Made by a program: the position numbers and the translations under genes. The notes beneath the pieces were generated by a model, which was given only the letters and a program-made list of their open reading frames with translations, was not told where the DNA came from and made no database searches. A stretch of DNA of 64,000 nucleotides from Chryseobacterium sp. (GTDB lineage Bacteria; Bacteroidota; Bacteroidia; Flavobacteriales; Weeksellaceae). The stretch covers positions 434,001-498,000 of the forward strand of contig NZ_VOXE01000001.1 in the NCBI RefSeq assembly GCF_008014695.1, written 5' to 3'. This document shows, in pieces, positions 1 to 9,074 of this stretch; position 1 is the first letter of the stretch, and every line of letters begins with the position of its first letter.

Positions 1-290
1 AGAATAATTATATTGCGGAATTCGTGGCCATAGTGAATACTCGTGGTATATGTGTTTGGAGTGTCAGAACAATCTGCTGGCACTTACCGGAAAATATTAT
101 CCGACTCTAGGTAAGTGGCGGCATTTTAATTTAAGTTCACCAATAAGTAGTCTTTTATCCATCGGAAATTTACACTCAATCCATTTTTGTGTATAAATTA
201 TATCAATTTTATTTTTGAAATATTATCTTTGGTCTTCCTCCTCAAATAAAGCTTTTTGGAGAAACTTTATTACAACAAGTTCAAACCACT
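1..290. other. Upstream region of the hybrid kinase gene, no supported gene
   Basis: No convincing coding sequence is seen here. One forward frame is open from about base 6 to the stop at 196-198, but it has no good start and a composition I cannot match to a known protein. The only clear signal is a flavobacterial -7 box, TATCTTTG at 224-231, which would place transcription start about 55 bases before the kinase start codon. I see no well-spaced upstream TTTG, so only the -7 part is supported. Confidence 0.4.
224..231 (+). promoter_or_regulatory. Putative -7 promoter box of the kinase operon
   Basis: TATCTTTG matches the Bacteroidota -7 consensus TAnnTTTG exactly. It lies 59 bases before the ATG of the hybrid kinase. 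The matching upstream element is not obvious. Confidence 0.45.
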
Positions 291-3200
291 ATGAAAATAT
301 TTCCTGTTCCTGCCAATGAGCATGAACGCCTGAAAAAACTGGAATTTTTTGATCTGATGCATTTGGGAAAAGATCCCGAGCTCGACGTTTTTGCGGAGGT
401 GGCATGCCTGATTGCAGACTGTCCGGCATCAATCGTGGCAATGATGGAGGAGGAAACCCAAACCATACAAAGTTGCGTAGGGATGGACCTGGATTTTGTA
501 GACCGTAAAGACACGGTTTGCCAGTACGCTATTGCCAGCCGGGAAATCCTAATTATTGAAGATACCCTGCTCGATGACAGATCATCATCAAACCCACTTA
601 TAATCGCAGGCGGAATTCGTTTCTATGCGGGGGTGCCACTCATCGATGATGAGGGTTTTGCATTAGGCACACTCTGCGTTATCGATTATAAACCTAAACC
701 AATTTCTGAAAAGCAAGTGGCTTCACTGAAAAAGATGGGGGAAGCGATCACGAAAATTTTGATGGGGAAGAAAAGAAATATTCAGGCTGAGTATTTTGAA
801 CAGACCTTCAGTGTGACCAATAATCTCATCTGCGTTCTCGATAATAATTTTAAGATAAAGAATCTGAACCCTTCATTTGAAGAGGTATTTCAAATAAGTA
901 AATGTGAGGTGCTCAACAGTAATTTTGTTGCGTTTCTGGGAGAAAATAATACGGATTTACACCAGCTTGCTGAAACGTTCCCCCAACATCAGGAGAAACT
1001 TTTTTTAACGACCACCACCCAAATTGATCTTTCAACAAAAATAACTGTTGAATGGTATATTAAGCAGAACCAAAACAATTCAGAAATATTTTGCTTTGGA
1101 ATCAATATTTCCCACCTTATTGAGGAAAAAACCAAACTGGAAAGATCTGAACGCAGATTCAGGAGTTTTTTCGAAAATGCCATCGGACTTATGAGTATGC
1201 ATGATATGGAAGGGAATATTTTGGATGTGAACGAAAAAGGAAGGGAAACACTTAACTATTCGATTGAAGAAACCAGGAGCCTGAATCTGAAAGATCTGGT
1301 TCCCCAGAAAAACTGGACATTTCTGGAGCAGTACCTTGAACGGATTGCATTAAACGGTGAAGATTTAGGTACAATGGTCCTTAAGTCAAAAGCAGGTGAA
1401 GAAATGTTCTGGATGTATCACAACGTAGTAGATACTGATGAGGAAGGAAAGCCTTATGTAATGAGTACATCGCTCAACATTACCGAAAGAATGGCCCTTG
1501 AGAAAGACCTTGTATATACTAAAAAGATCCTGGAACAAACGAGTGCTGTTGCAAAAGTTGGCGGATGGGAAGTGAATATGAAGCACGGTACCGTCTTTTG
1601 GTCACAGTCTACAAGAGATATTCATAAAGTAGATCAAACCTTCGAGCCCGATTTGGAACGCGCGATGAAATTTTATACTCCAGAAAGCGAAAAAAGAGCC
1701 CGTTTTCTATTCAACAGGGCGGTTACAGAAGGTATGCCTTATGATGAAGAATTGGAACTTGTGCAAAATGACGGCACTATTATATGGGTGCGGGTAATAG
1801 GAATACCTGAATTTGAAAATGAATTCTGCACCAAAGTATTTGGAATTATACAGAATGTAGATGTTTTTAAAAAGATCTATTTGGAACTGTCGAGAAAAGA
1901 AGCAATGCTGCAGTCATTTGTAGCTGATGTTCCTGTTGCTGTAGCAATGCTGGATATGGAGTTGAAATACCTAAACGTCAGCAAATCCTGGACTGAAGAA
2001 TTTTCCATGAACCGTAAGGAAATTATTGGTAAAAATATATTGTATACTTCTATTGAGGTTCCGGTAGAAATAAGCCAGATTTATCTCGATGCACTGAATG
2101 GCAAATCTTATAGGAATGAGGATTTAGCGCTCAAAGTTTCCAATAAAGAGGAGATCCAGCATTACAAGATGGAAGTGGGTCCCTGGTACCTGTCTGACGG
2201 GCTGAAAGGAGGAGTCATTGTTTCCATCCAAAATATTACCGAATCCGTAAAGACAAATGAAGAACTTAAAAACGCAAAAGAAATCGCCGATTTAGCCAGC
2301 AAAGCGAAGTCAGAGTTTTTAGCCAATATGAGCCATGAGATCAGGACTCCACTCAACGGGGTAATCGGATTTTCAGATCTTCTGCTTAAAACTCCGCTGA
2401 ACGAAATGCAGACACAGTATCTGAATTATATTAATGAATCAGGCGAAAGTTTGCTGAGCATCATCAACGATATTCTCGATTTTTCTAAAATAGAATCCGG
2501 AAAGATGGAGCTTCTGATTGACCGTTCCAACGTTTATGATCTCGTAAGCCAGGTAATGAATGTCATTCTTTATCAGTCCCAACGCAAGGATATTGAACTT
2601 TTGCTGAATATTGAACAGGGATTGCCCAAAAATGTTTTCCTCGACGAATCGCGAATCAAACAGGTCCTCATCAATTTACTGGGGAATGCCGTGAAATTTA
2701 CTGATCACGGTGAAATTGAACTGAAGGTCGAAAAACTGGAGATGAACAGTGAAAATATCACGTTGCGTTTTTCCGTTCGCGACACAGGAATTGGGATTCC
2801 TAAAGACAAACAGCAGCGGATATTTGATGCTTTTACGCAGGAAGACAGCTCTGTAAGCAAACGTTACGGCGGAACAGGTTTGGGATTAACGATTTCCAAC
2901 AACATTCTGAAATACATGGGCAGCAGGCTAATACTTACCAGCGAACAGCAAAAAGGTTCGGTATTCTGCTTCCAGTTGCAGATTCCTTATGAGATTGATG
3001 AATTGGACGTGAGTTCGGAAGATGAGGATTTGAAAATTGAACGCGTTCTGATTGTAGATGATAATGAAAACAACAGAATCATCCTTCAGCACATGCTGGC
3101 TTACAAAAATATTGATGCAAAACTAGCCGCAAACGGAATGGAGGCCTTACAGATTTTGATGAAAGGCGAGCGTTTTGATGTTATTTTGATGGATTACCAC

Positions 3201-4211
3201 ATGCCGGTAATCTCCGGTTTGGAAACGATAGAAAAAATCAAGGAACTGTTCACCCAACAAGACGAGATAGCGCCATTGGTTGTGCTTCATACTTCATCCG
3301 AAGAACACGATGTTATCAATGCCTTCCGCCAGGATGAAAAATCATTCTGCCTCCTTAAACCGATAAAGTCAGCCGACCTCTACAGTACATTAAAGCGCGC
3401 AGTAAAAAACGTAAAAACCAATACTCCCGAAATTAATCATGTTAAAGCTGAAGAGGCGAACTCTTTCTTTCCTCATTCTCTGAATGTTCTGTTGGTTGAT
3501 GATAATCCGGTGAACATGGTGCTCAACAACAGAATGATGCAGTCGCTTATTCCCGATGCCCATTTAACGGAAGTTACTGACGGGTTGCAGGCGCTGGAAA
3601 TCTGCAAGGTAAAACAGTTCAGTATAATTCTTATGGATGTACAGATGCCGGTGATGGACGGTATTGAAGCTACGAAACAGATACGCCTTCTTTCTGAATA
3701 TAAAGACGTTCCAATTATCGGGGTTACCGCCGGAAATGTTCTCGGAGAAAAAGAAAAATGCCTCAATGCAGGGATGAACGACTTTTTGCCGAAGCCACTG
3801 CGTCATGCGGATCTTTTTGAAATGCTGAAAAAACATCTCTCGAATAAATCCGCTGAAGAGTACACGGGAACTATTGTAAATGAAGAATATCTCAATATGG
3901 ACCTTCTCAGCGAACAGGTAGGTGATGATGTGGATTTTAAAAACATGTTTCTGAATCTGGTAGTGCAGGAGCTTACCATGTCCTCCGATAAGATTACGCA
4001 GGCGGCAGACAGCAGAGAAGTAGAGGAAATTAAAAAACTCCTTCATAAGCTGAAAGGAACCGCAGGAACTGCCGGTCTCTTTAGACTTGCAGAACTTTCT
4101 GCAGATTGGGAAATAAAAACAGATCCGAACACCGATTTTTCTGCCTTGAAGGATGAAATAACGGCGGAAATAGGCATTGGAGTGACGATTATGAAGGGTT
4201 TAATGAATTAA
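291..4211 (+). CDS. Hybrid sensor histidine kinase (GAF, several PAS, HisKA, HATPase, two receivers, Hpt)
   Basis: A 1306-residue complete phosphorelay protein. Approximate order: GAF 20-160, four PAS-like domains between 165 and 665, HisKA near 672-740 with the phospho-accepting His682 in the SHEIRTPLNG motif, HATPase 785-900 with the DTGIGIP and GGTGLGL boxes, receiver 1 at 918-1040 (Asp968), receiver 2 at 1060-1180 (Asp1116), and a C-terminal histidine phosphotransfer domain with His1252 in HKLKGTAG. No signal peptide or membrane span is visible, so it probably senses a cytoplasmic cue through GAF/PAS. It starts a tight forward cluster: the next gene, a receiver-only regulator, begins 10 bases after its stop. 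Carrying its own Hpt, it could hand phosphate straight to that regulator. The family call is firm; the signal and output are inference. Confidence 0.95.
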   Translation: MKIFPVPANEHERLKKLEFFDLMHLGKDPELDVFAEVACLIADCPASIVAMMEEETQTIQSCVGMDLDFVDRKDTVCQYAIASREILIIEDTLLDDRSSSNPLIIAGGIRFYAGVPLIDDEGFALGTLCVIDYKPKPISEKQVASLKKMGEAITKILMGKKRNIQAEYFEQTFSVTNNLICVLDNNFKIKNLNPSFEEVFQISKCEVLNSNFVAFLGENNTDLHQLAETFPQHQEKLFLTTTTQIDLSTKITVEWYIKQNQNNSEIFCFGINISHLIEEKTKLERSERRFRSFFENAIGLMSMHDMEGNILDVNEKGRETLNYSIEETRSLNLKDLVPQKNWTFLEQYLERIALNGEDLGTMVLKSKAGEEMFWMYHNVVDTDEEGKPYVMSTSLNITERMALEKDLVYTKKILEQTSAVAKVGGWEVNMKHGTVFWSQSTRDIHKVDQTFEPDLERAMKFYTPESEKRARFLFNRAVTEGMPYDEELELVQNDGTIIWVRVIGIPEFENEFCTKVFGIIQNVDVFKKIYLELSRKEAMLQSFVADVPVAVAMLDMELKYLNVSKSWTEEFSMNRKEIIGKNILYTSIEVPVEISQIYLDALNGKSYRNEDLALKVSNKEEIQHYKMEVGPWYLSDGLKGGVIVSIQNITESVKTNEELKNAKEIADLASKAKSEFLANMSHEIRTPLNGVIGFSDLLLKTPLNEMQTQYLNYINESGESLLSIINDILDFSKIESGKMELLIDRSNVYDLVSQVMNVILYQSQRKDIELLLNIEQGLPKNVFLDESRIKQVLINLLGNAVKFTDHGEIELKVEKLEMNSENITLRFSVRDTGIGIPKDKQQRIFDAFTQEDSSVSKRYGGTGLGLTISNNILKYMGSRLILTSEQQKGSVFCFQLQIPYEIDELDVSSEDEDLKIERVLIVDDNENNRIILQHMLAYKNIDAKLAANGMEALQILMKGERFDVILMDYHMPVISGLETIEKIKELFTQQDEIAPLVVLHTSSEEHDVINAFRQDEKSFCLLKPIKSADLYSTLKRAVKNVKTNTPEINHVKAEEANSFFPHSLNVLLVDDNPVNMVLNNRMMQSLIPDAHLTEVTDGLQALEICKVKQFSIILMDVQMPVMDGIEATKQIRLLSEYKDVPIIGVTAGNVLGEKEKCLNAGMNDFLPKPLRHADLFEMLKKHLSNKSAEEYTGTIVNEEYLNMDLLSEQVGDDVDFKNMFLNLVVQELTMSSDKITQAADSREVEEIKKLLHKLKGTAGTAGLFRLAELSADWEIKTDPNTDFSALKDEITAEIGIGVTIMKGLMN

Positions 4212-4221
4212 AAAGTAAAAT

Positions 4222-4578
4222 ATGTTGATTTTAATTGCTGAAGACGACGAATTGATTTTGAAAACAATTGAACATAAATTATTGAAGGAAGGGTATGAAG
4301 TGATTCTCACCCGCAATGGGAAAGATGCCATTGAAACGATAAAAAAAACGGAGATTGATCTCATCATTACAGACATCATGATGCCTTTCGCTTCCGGCAT
4401 CGAGATCCTTTCCGCAGTGAAATCTTCCGGCAAAGAAATTCCCGTCATCATGCTGTCGAGTATGGGGCAGGAAGAGGTCGTGCTCAATGCGTTTGACCTG
4501 GGGGCATCGGATTTTATTGTGAAACCCTTCAGTCCCAACGAACTCATGCTGCGGATCAAGAGATTTTCTGTTAACTGA
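4222..4578 (+). CDS. Single-domain response regulator (receiver only)
   Basis: 118 residues form one CheY-like receiver with no output domain. The acidic pair Asp8-Asp9, the phospho-acceptor Asp51 (ITDIMMP), Ser79/Ser80 and Lys101 (KPFSPNE) are all in place. It sits 10 bases after the hybrid kinase, whose C-terminal Hpt domain is its natural phosphodonor, and 12 bases before the HEAT-repeat gene. With no DNA-binding part it must act by protein contact; the neighbouring HEAT protein or the glycosyltransferase are candidate targets, which is inference from position only. Confidence 0.93.
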   Translation: MLILIAEDDELILKTIEHKLLKEGYEVILTRNGKDAIETIKKTEIDLIITDIMMPFASGIEILSAVKSSGKEIPVIMLSSMGQEEVVLNAFDLGASDFIVKPFSPNELMLRIKRFSVN

Positions 4579-4590
4579 CAAAAAGATTGA

Positions 4591-5652
4591 ATGCCCGACT
4601 CTTTACATTTACTGTTATATATTTTTATCGGCATACTGGTAGTCGTTCTTTTGCTGATTATTGCGGTGCTTCTTTACAGCTTTCATCAGTACAAAGAATT
4701 ACGGCACCGTGCGTTATGGTCAGAAATTATCGACAAAAAAGTTTCTGAAGCAATTGTTTTTGGTCAAAATGACCATAAATCCGATCTGAGCTTTGATAAA
4801 TTTTCAGAAAATGCCAGTTTCAGAGATTTTTTTCTGGAGAAACTGGTAAGTTCCGAAAACAAATTTTCCGGACTGGCTCAGGGGGAAATAAAAGGGCTGT
4901 TTTCAAGTTACAATCTCAAAAAAGAAGCATTTAAAAAACTCGATCAGAGAAAACCCTATCTTATTGCAGGCGGGATTCAGGAACTCACGGCAATGAATGT
5001 AGAGGAAGCACTGCCCAAGATTTCTTCGTATATCAATCACCCATCACCCCAGGTTTTCCAGGAAGCACGCTATGCTATGGCCGCTTTCAGAGGATTTAAA
5101 GGGCTTGAGTTTTTAAATGATATCACCAACAGGATTTCAGACTGGCAGCAGCTGCGCCTGTTGCTCTCGGTATCTCGTATTCCGGAAGGTTCCGAACATA
5201 TAATCTCCAATTGGCTCGCTAGTTCAAACAGTTCAGTGGTTATTTTTACACTGAGTCTGTTGAGGAAATTCCAGATGTTGTCTCACTATACAAAGGTGTG
5301 GTCTTTATTGACTCATCATGACGATGAGGTAAGAGTGAAAGCGGTGCATACTTTGCAGTGGCTCGAAAACCCTTCAACAATAAAGGATTTTATGGAAATA
5401 TTTCCCGCTCAGTCTTTAGCCGTCCGGGAAGAGATCCTGAAAGCAATGAGACGTTCCCGCGACCCACAGTGCGTACCGTTTCTTAAGCAACAGCTCCTCG
5501 CAAGCGGCGAAACGAGTATCCAGATAGAAGCCGCAGAAACCATTTTCGAATTAGGGTACGAAACCTATCTTAAGAATTTAGCAGATACCGAATCTTCATC
5601 GGAACATTTGGTTAGAATCATCAAACACGCATTGCAGGAAAAAATATGTTAG
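4591..5652 (+). CDS. Membrane-anchored HEAT-repeat protein
   Basis: 353 residues with one N-terminal membrane span (about 8-31, a run of Leu/Ile/Val) followed by a cytoplasmic alpha-helical solenoid. From about residue 125 onward helical pairs recur with HEAT-like spacing, for example around 145-170, 205-230 and 245-330 (motifs such as DDEVRVKAVHTLQWL). HEAT solenoids are protein-binding scaffolds. The gene ends inside the next one: its stop at 5650-5652 overlaps the ATG at 5646 of the glycosyltransferase fusion by 7 bases, so the two are probably translationally coupled and act together. It may link the upstream response regulator to the membrane enzyme, but that is inference. Confidence 0.85.
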   Translation: MPDSLHLLLYIFIGILVVVLLLIIAVLLYSFHQYKELRHRALWSEIIDKKVSEAIVFGQNDHKSDLSFDKFSENASFRDFFLEKLVSSENKFSGLAQGEIKGLFSSYNLKKEAFKKLDQRKPYLIAGGIQELTAMNVEEALPKISSYINHPSPQVFQEARYAMAAFRGFKGLEFLNDITNRISDWQQLRLLLSVSRIPEGSEHIISNWLASSNSSVVIFTLSLLRKFQMLSHYTKVWSLLTHHDDEVRVKAVHTLQWLENPSTIKDFMEIFPAQSLAVREEILKAMRRSRDPQCVPFLKQQLLASGETSIQIEAAETIFELGYETYLKNLADTESSSEHLVRIIKHALQEKIC

Positions 5653-8600
5653 AGTTTGCTCATATCGTTTACGAAGTTGTAATATGGCTGTTTTTAATCT
5701 ATGGTGCGGCTGTTTTCATTATTTATGCCTGGGTAGGCATATATGCCCTGGGAGCAGTTGTAAATTACAAAAAACAGAATACATTCACCGACTACAGCAT
5801 TATCGCGGCAAATCCTAACGCGCCAACCTTCAGCCTCATTGCGCCGGCGTACAACGAAGGGATGACGGTCGTGGAAAATGTGCGGTCATTGCTTTCCCTT
5901 TACTATCATAATCTTGAAATTATTATTGTTAATGACGGCAGTAAAGATGATTCCATTGCGAAACTCATAACGGCATATGATCTGGAATCGGTTTCGTTTT
6001 TTGTTCAGGGCGAAATCCCAACAAAAAACATCCGCGGAATCTATAAAAGTAAGAATCCGGCCTTCAGTAAACTTATTGTGGTGGATAAGGACAACGGTGG
6101 TAAAGCGGATGCGCTGAATGTGGGAGTAAATATTTCATCAGGAGAATATCTGGTATGTATTGATGTAGACTGTATTCTGGAGCAGGACGCAATCCTGAAA
6201 CTCGCAAAACCGTTTTTGGAACAGTCAGAAAAAAAGGTGATTGCATGTGGGGGAGTGATCCGCCTCGCCAACAACTGTAAAATTGAGAACGGAAAGGTGG
6301 TGGAAGTCAACCTTCCAAAAACGCTTCTGGGCAAAACCCAGGTTCTGGAATATATCCGCGCTTTCGTACTGGGGAGAATGGCTTGGTCGCGTGCATCGGG
6401 TTTAATCCTTATTTCCGGTGCGTTTGGGGTATTCGACCGCCAAATTGTGCTGGCCTGCGGAGGCTATGATAAAAATACAGTTGGGGAAGATATGGAACTC
6501 GTAGTCCGGATGCGGAAGTATATGGAGGAGAAGAAGGAGCCGTACCAGGTTGTGACCATTCCCGATCCTTTGTGCTGGACCGAAGCCCCCGAGAGCAAAG
6601 ATATTTTAAGAAAACAGCGCAACAGGTGGATGCGCGGGACCATAGAAACGTTATGGAAACACCGCAGACTCATGTTTAATCCCAAATACGGAAAACTGGG
6701 GATGGTGAGTCTCCCGTACTGGTTTTTCTTTGAATTTCTGGGGCCACTTGTTGAGTTTTTCGGATATATGGTGTTCTTTGTTTTTCTCATTCTGGGAATC
6801 ATCAACTGGCCGTTTTTCATCGTGCTGTTTGCGCTGGTCATTTCCTCCGGATTTCTCTTTTCAGTCTATGCGATTCTGGTAGATTTGGTGAGTCATCAGG
6901 TTTATTCCAAACGGAAAGATTTCATTAGCCTTATTGGAACAGCGATTCTGGAACCCTTCTATTTTCATCCGATGGTGGTGAAAGCCGGAGTACAAGGTTT
7001 TATAGATTATTTCAAAAAATCCCATGCCTGGGGCGATATGACGCGTCAGGGCTTTAATCAGGACACTAAAAATTTGCCGCTGAAAGAAAAAATCTGGGCA
7101 ATACTGAAGATGGGACTGCGAAAATGGGGAGTATTTGCCTCTGTTTTCCTGCTGTTATTTATTGTAGGAGTATTGGTGGAATGGGGATGGTACCGTTATA
7201 ACTTTTCTGAAGCTCCTGAAGATGTTATAGCACAAAGTCTGTTTCTGGAGAACTTCATTTTCATTCTGAAACTCACCTTCGGGATCGGCCTGTTTTATCT
7301 TATTCTTAATTTCATTAAAGAATCGTGGGCAATGATATTGGCTCTAGTGGTCTGTACTTTTGTCGTCATCGTACAGTACATGCTGTTCGTGTATTTTTCA
7401 GAATCAAAGAATTTGCTTGGAGCAGACATTCTTTACTATGACCGGGAAGAAATCAAACAGATTCTGGAGGCAAGCGGAATGCTGAACATGAAGAATATTG
7501 CTTTGGCGCTGATTTTAACGGCAGTTTCTTTTGTTCCGTTCTGGTTTGCTGCAAAAATGCCTTTCAGGAAAATATATGCAGGTGTCGCAATAATGGGGTT
7601 GGGACTATTAGCGGTTTTTATTCCAAAAGATATCATGGTGCTGAACAATGTAAATGAATTTTACCAGAATGCAGCCAAAAGCAAATGGGAATATTTTTTC
7701 AATTCCAATGTCAATAATTTTGTAAATCAGCATCCCGAAATAGAAAATCTCTGGAATGATGCCGGAAGCTTTGCGAAAAATCCGGATATGATCGATGAAG
7801 ATTACCCGTTTTGGAGAAAAGAAAACACTCCGGATTTTCTCGGCACATATTTCAACACTTCAGAAAAGACCCCCAATCTGGTTTTTATCATTCTGGAAGG
7901 GATGGGTCACGCATATTCGTCACCAAACGGATATGTAGGCAATTTCACCCCGTTTTTAAATTCACTCGCAGACAAAAGTTTATACTGGGAGAACAACCTC
8001 AGTTCATCCGGGCGTACGTTTGGAGTGTTGCCTGCAATTACCGGTTCTTTGCCTTTTGGCAAGAACGGATTTTTGGAAATTCAGAAGACACCGCCAAACT
8101 TAAATCTTTATAATATTTTAAAGGCCAACGGGTTCGATACCGGATTTTACTACGGCGGAAATGCGCATTTCGACCGTACGAGTGACTTTTTAAACTATAG
8201 CGGCGTCAATGACATTATTGATGAAGCTTCATACGGCAAACCATACCGGAAACTTCCTTCAAAAAACGGTTCCAGCTGGGGCTATGAGGATCAGGCAGTC
8301 TTTACCAAAATGCTTGAAGTACAGAAACCGGAAGCGAGACCTTACTTCAACACCATCCTCACCTTATCCACCCACAGTCCGTTTCTCATCAACAATACGG
8401 CTTTTTATGAAAAACGGTATTTGCAGCAGTTGAATTCCAATACGCTGAACACAGAACAGAAAAGATGGGCTGCAGAACACAAAAAACAGCTGATTGCGGT
8501 GCTGAACGCCGATGATGCATTAAAAAAGTTTATTGAAAGCTACAGCAAACGCCCCGATTTCGACAATACCATATTTGTGATAACAGGTGACCACGCAATG

Positions 8601-9074
8601 CCTGAAATCACCCTGCAGTCCAAGATTGACCGCTTCCGGGTTCCACTCCTGATCTATTCGCCGCTCCTGAAAGCTCCGAAAAAGTTTGAGAAAATAGTGA
8701 GTCATTTCGATGTTGCCCCTTCCATCCTGGCTTATTACAGAAACAATTATCAGATCAGCACCCCATCTACGGTAACCTGGGTCGGAAAAGGCTTAACGGC
8801 AGATTCTGATGTTTCACTCTCGGGAATCCCAATCATGAAAAGCAAGAACCAACTCGTAAATTATGTGTATGGCAATTACCACCTGGAGGACAACCAGTTG
8901 CTTATCCTCAGCAAAATGCAGGAGGAGCCTGTTGTAGATGCCGCCGAACGGAAGAAAATCACAAGGAAATTTAATGATTTTAAAGCCATGAATAGCCGGT
9001 TTTACTCCGCGAATAAGCTAATGCCGGATTCGGTGTATGTGAATTTCATGAAGAAAACCAAGCCGAAATTCTAA
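5646..9074 (+). CDS. Fusion of family 2 glycosyltransferase and LtaS/sulfatase-type phosphotransferase
   Basis: 1142 residues. An N-terminal membrane span (10-32) precedes a processive-type GT2 domain (60-340) with Asp97 (VNDGS), the DVD pair 173-175, the acceptor-binding GED at 280-282 and QRNRW at 324-328. Four spans follow in the GT2 membrane region (360-460), then more spans at 493-513, 535-555, 560-583, 617-636 and 643-660. The C-terminal part (740-1040) is an alkaline-phosphatase-fold domain of the LTA synthase class: Glu751 (LEGMG), candidate nucleophile Thr791, His910 and the DH pair 982-983 match LtaS metal and catalytic positions. There is no sulfatase CxPxR motif, so phosphoglycerol or phosphoethanolamine transfer is more likely than sulfate cleavage. 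It probably makes a glycan and decorates it on the periplasmic side. Substrates are unknown. It converges with the YaiO-like gene, the two stop codons overlapping (9071-9074). Confidence 0.88.
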   Translation: MLEFAHIVYEVVIWLFLIYGAAVFIIYAWVGIYALGAVVNYKKQNTFTDYSIIAANPNAPTFSLIAPAYNEGMTVVENVRSLLSLYYHNLEIIIVNDGSKDDSIAKLITAYDLESVSFFVQGEIPTKNIRGIYKSKNPAFSKLIVVDKDNGGKADALNVGVNISSGEYLVCIDVDCILEQDAILKLAKPFLEQSEKKVIACGGVIRLANNCKIENGKVVEVNLPKTLLGKTQVLEYIRAFVLGRMAWSRASGLILISGAFGVFDRQIVLACGGYDKNTVGEDMELVVRMRKYMEEKKEPYQVVTIPDPLCWTEAPESKDILRKQRNRWMRGTIETLWKHRRLMFNPKYGKLGMVSLPYWFFFEFLGPLVEFFGYMVFFVFLILGIINWPFFIVLFALVISSGFLFSVYAILVDLVSHQVYSKRKDFISLIGTAILEPFYFHPMVVKAGVQGFIDYFKKSHAWGDMTRQGFNQDTKNLPLKEKIWAILKMGLRKWGVFASVFLLLFIVGVLVEWGWYRYNFSEAPEDVIAQSLFLENFIFILKLTFGIGLFYLILNFIKESWAMILALVVCTFVVIVQYMLFVYFSESKNLLGADILYYDREEIKQILEASGMLNMKNIALALILTAVSFVPFWFAAKMPFRKIYAGVAIMGLGLLAVFIPKDIMVLNNVNEFYQNAAKSKWEYFFNSNVNNFVNQHPEIENLWNDAGSFAKNPDMIDEDYPFWRKENTPDFLGTYFNTSEKTPNLVFIILEGMGHAYSSPNGYVGNFTPFLNSLADKSLYWENNLSSSGRTFGVLPAITGSLPFGKNGFLEIQKTPPNLNLYNILKANGFDTGFYYGGNAHFDRTSDFLNYSGVNDIIDEASYGKPYRKLPSKNGSSWGYEDQAVFTKMLEVQKPEARPYFNTILTLSTHSPFLINNTAFYEKRYLQQLNSNTLNTEQKRWAAEHKKQLIAVLNADDALKKFIESYSKRPDFDNTIFVITGDHAMPEITLQSKIDRFRVPLLIYSPLLKAPKKFEKIVSHFDVAPSILAYYRNNYQISTPSTVTWVGKGLTADSDVSLSGIPIMKSKNQLVNYVYGNYHLEDNQLLILSKMQEEPVVDAAERKKITRKFNDFKAMNSRFYSANKLMPDSVYVNFMKKTKPKF

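Noticed and set aside
6-198. Open forward frame at the left edge
   Set aside because: It has cysteine-rich patches (CLECQNN) but no start, no promoter and no recognised family; it is preceded by a stop at bases 3-5.
3564-4046. A 160-codon minus-strand frame inside the kinase gene
   Set aside because: Antisense to receiver 2 and the Hpt part of the kinase, which are clearly coding.
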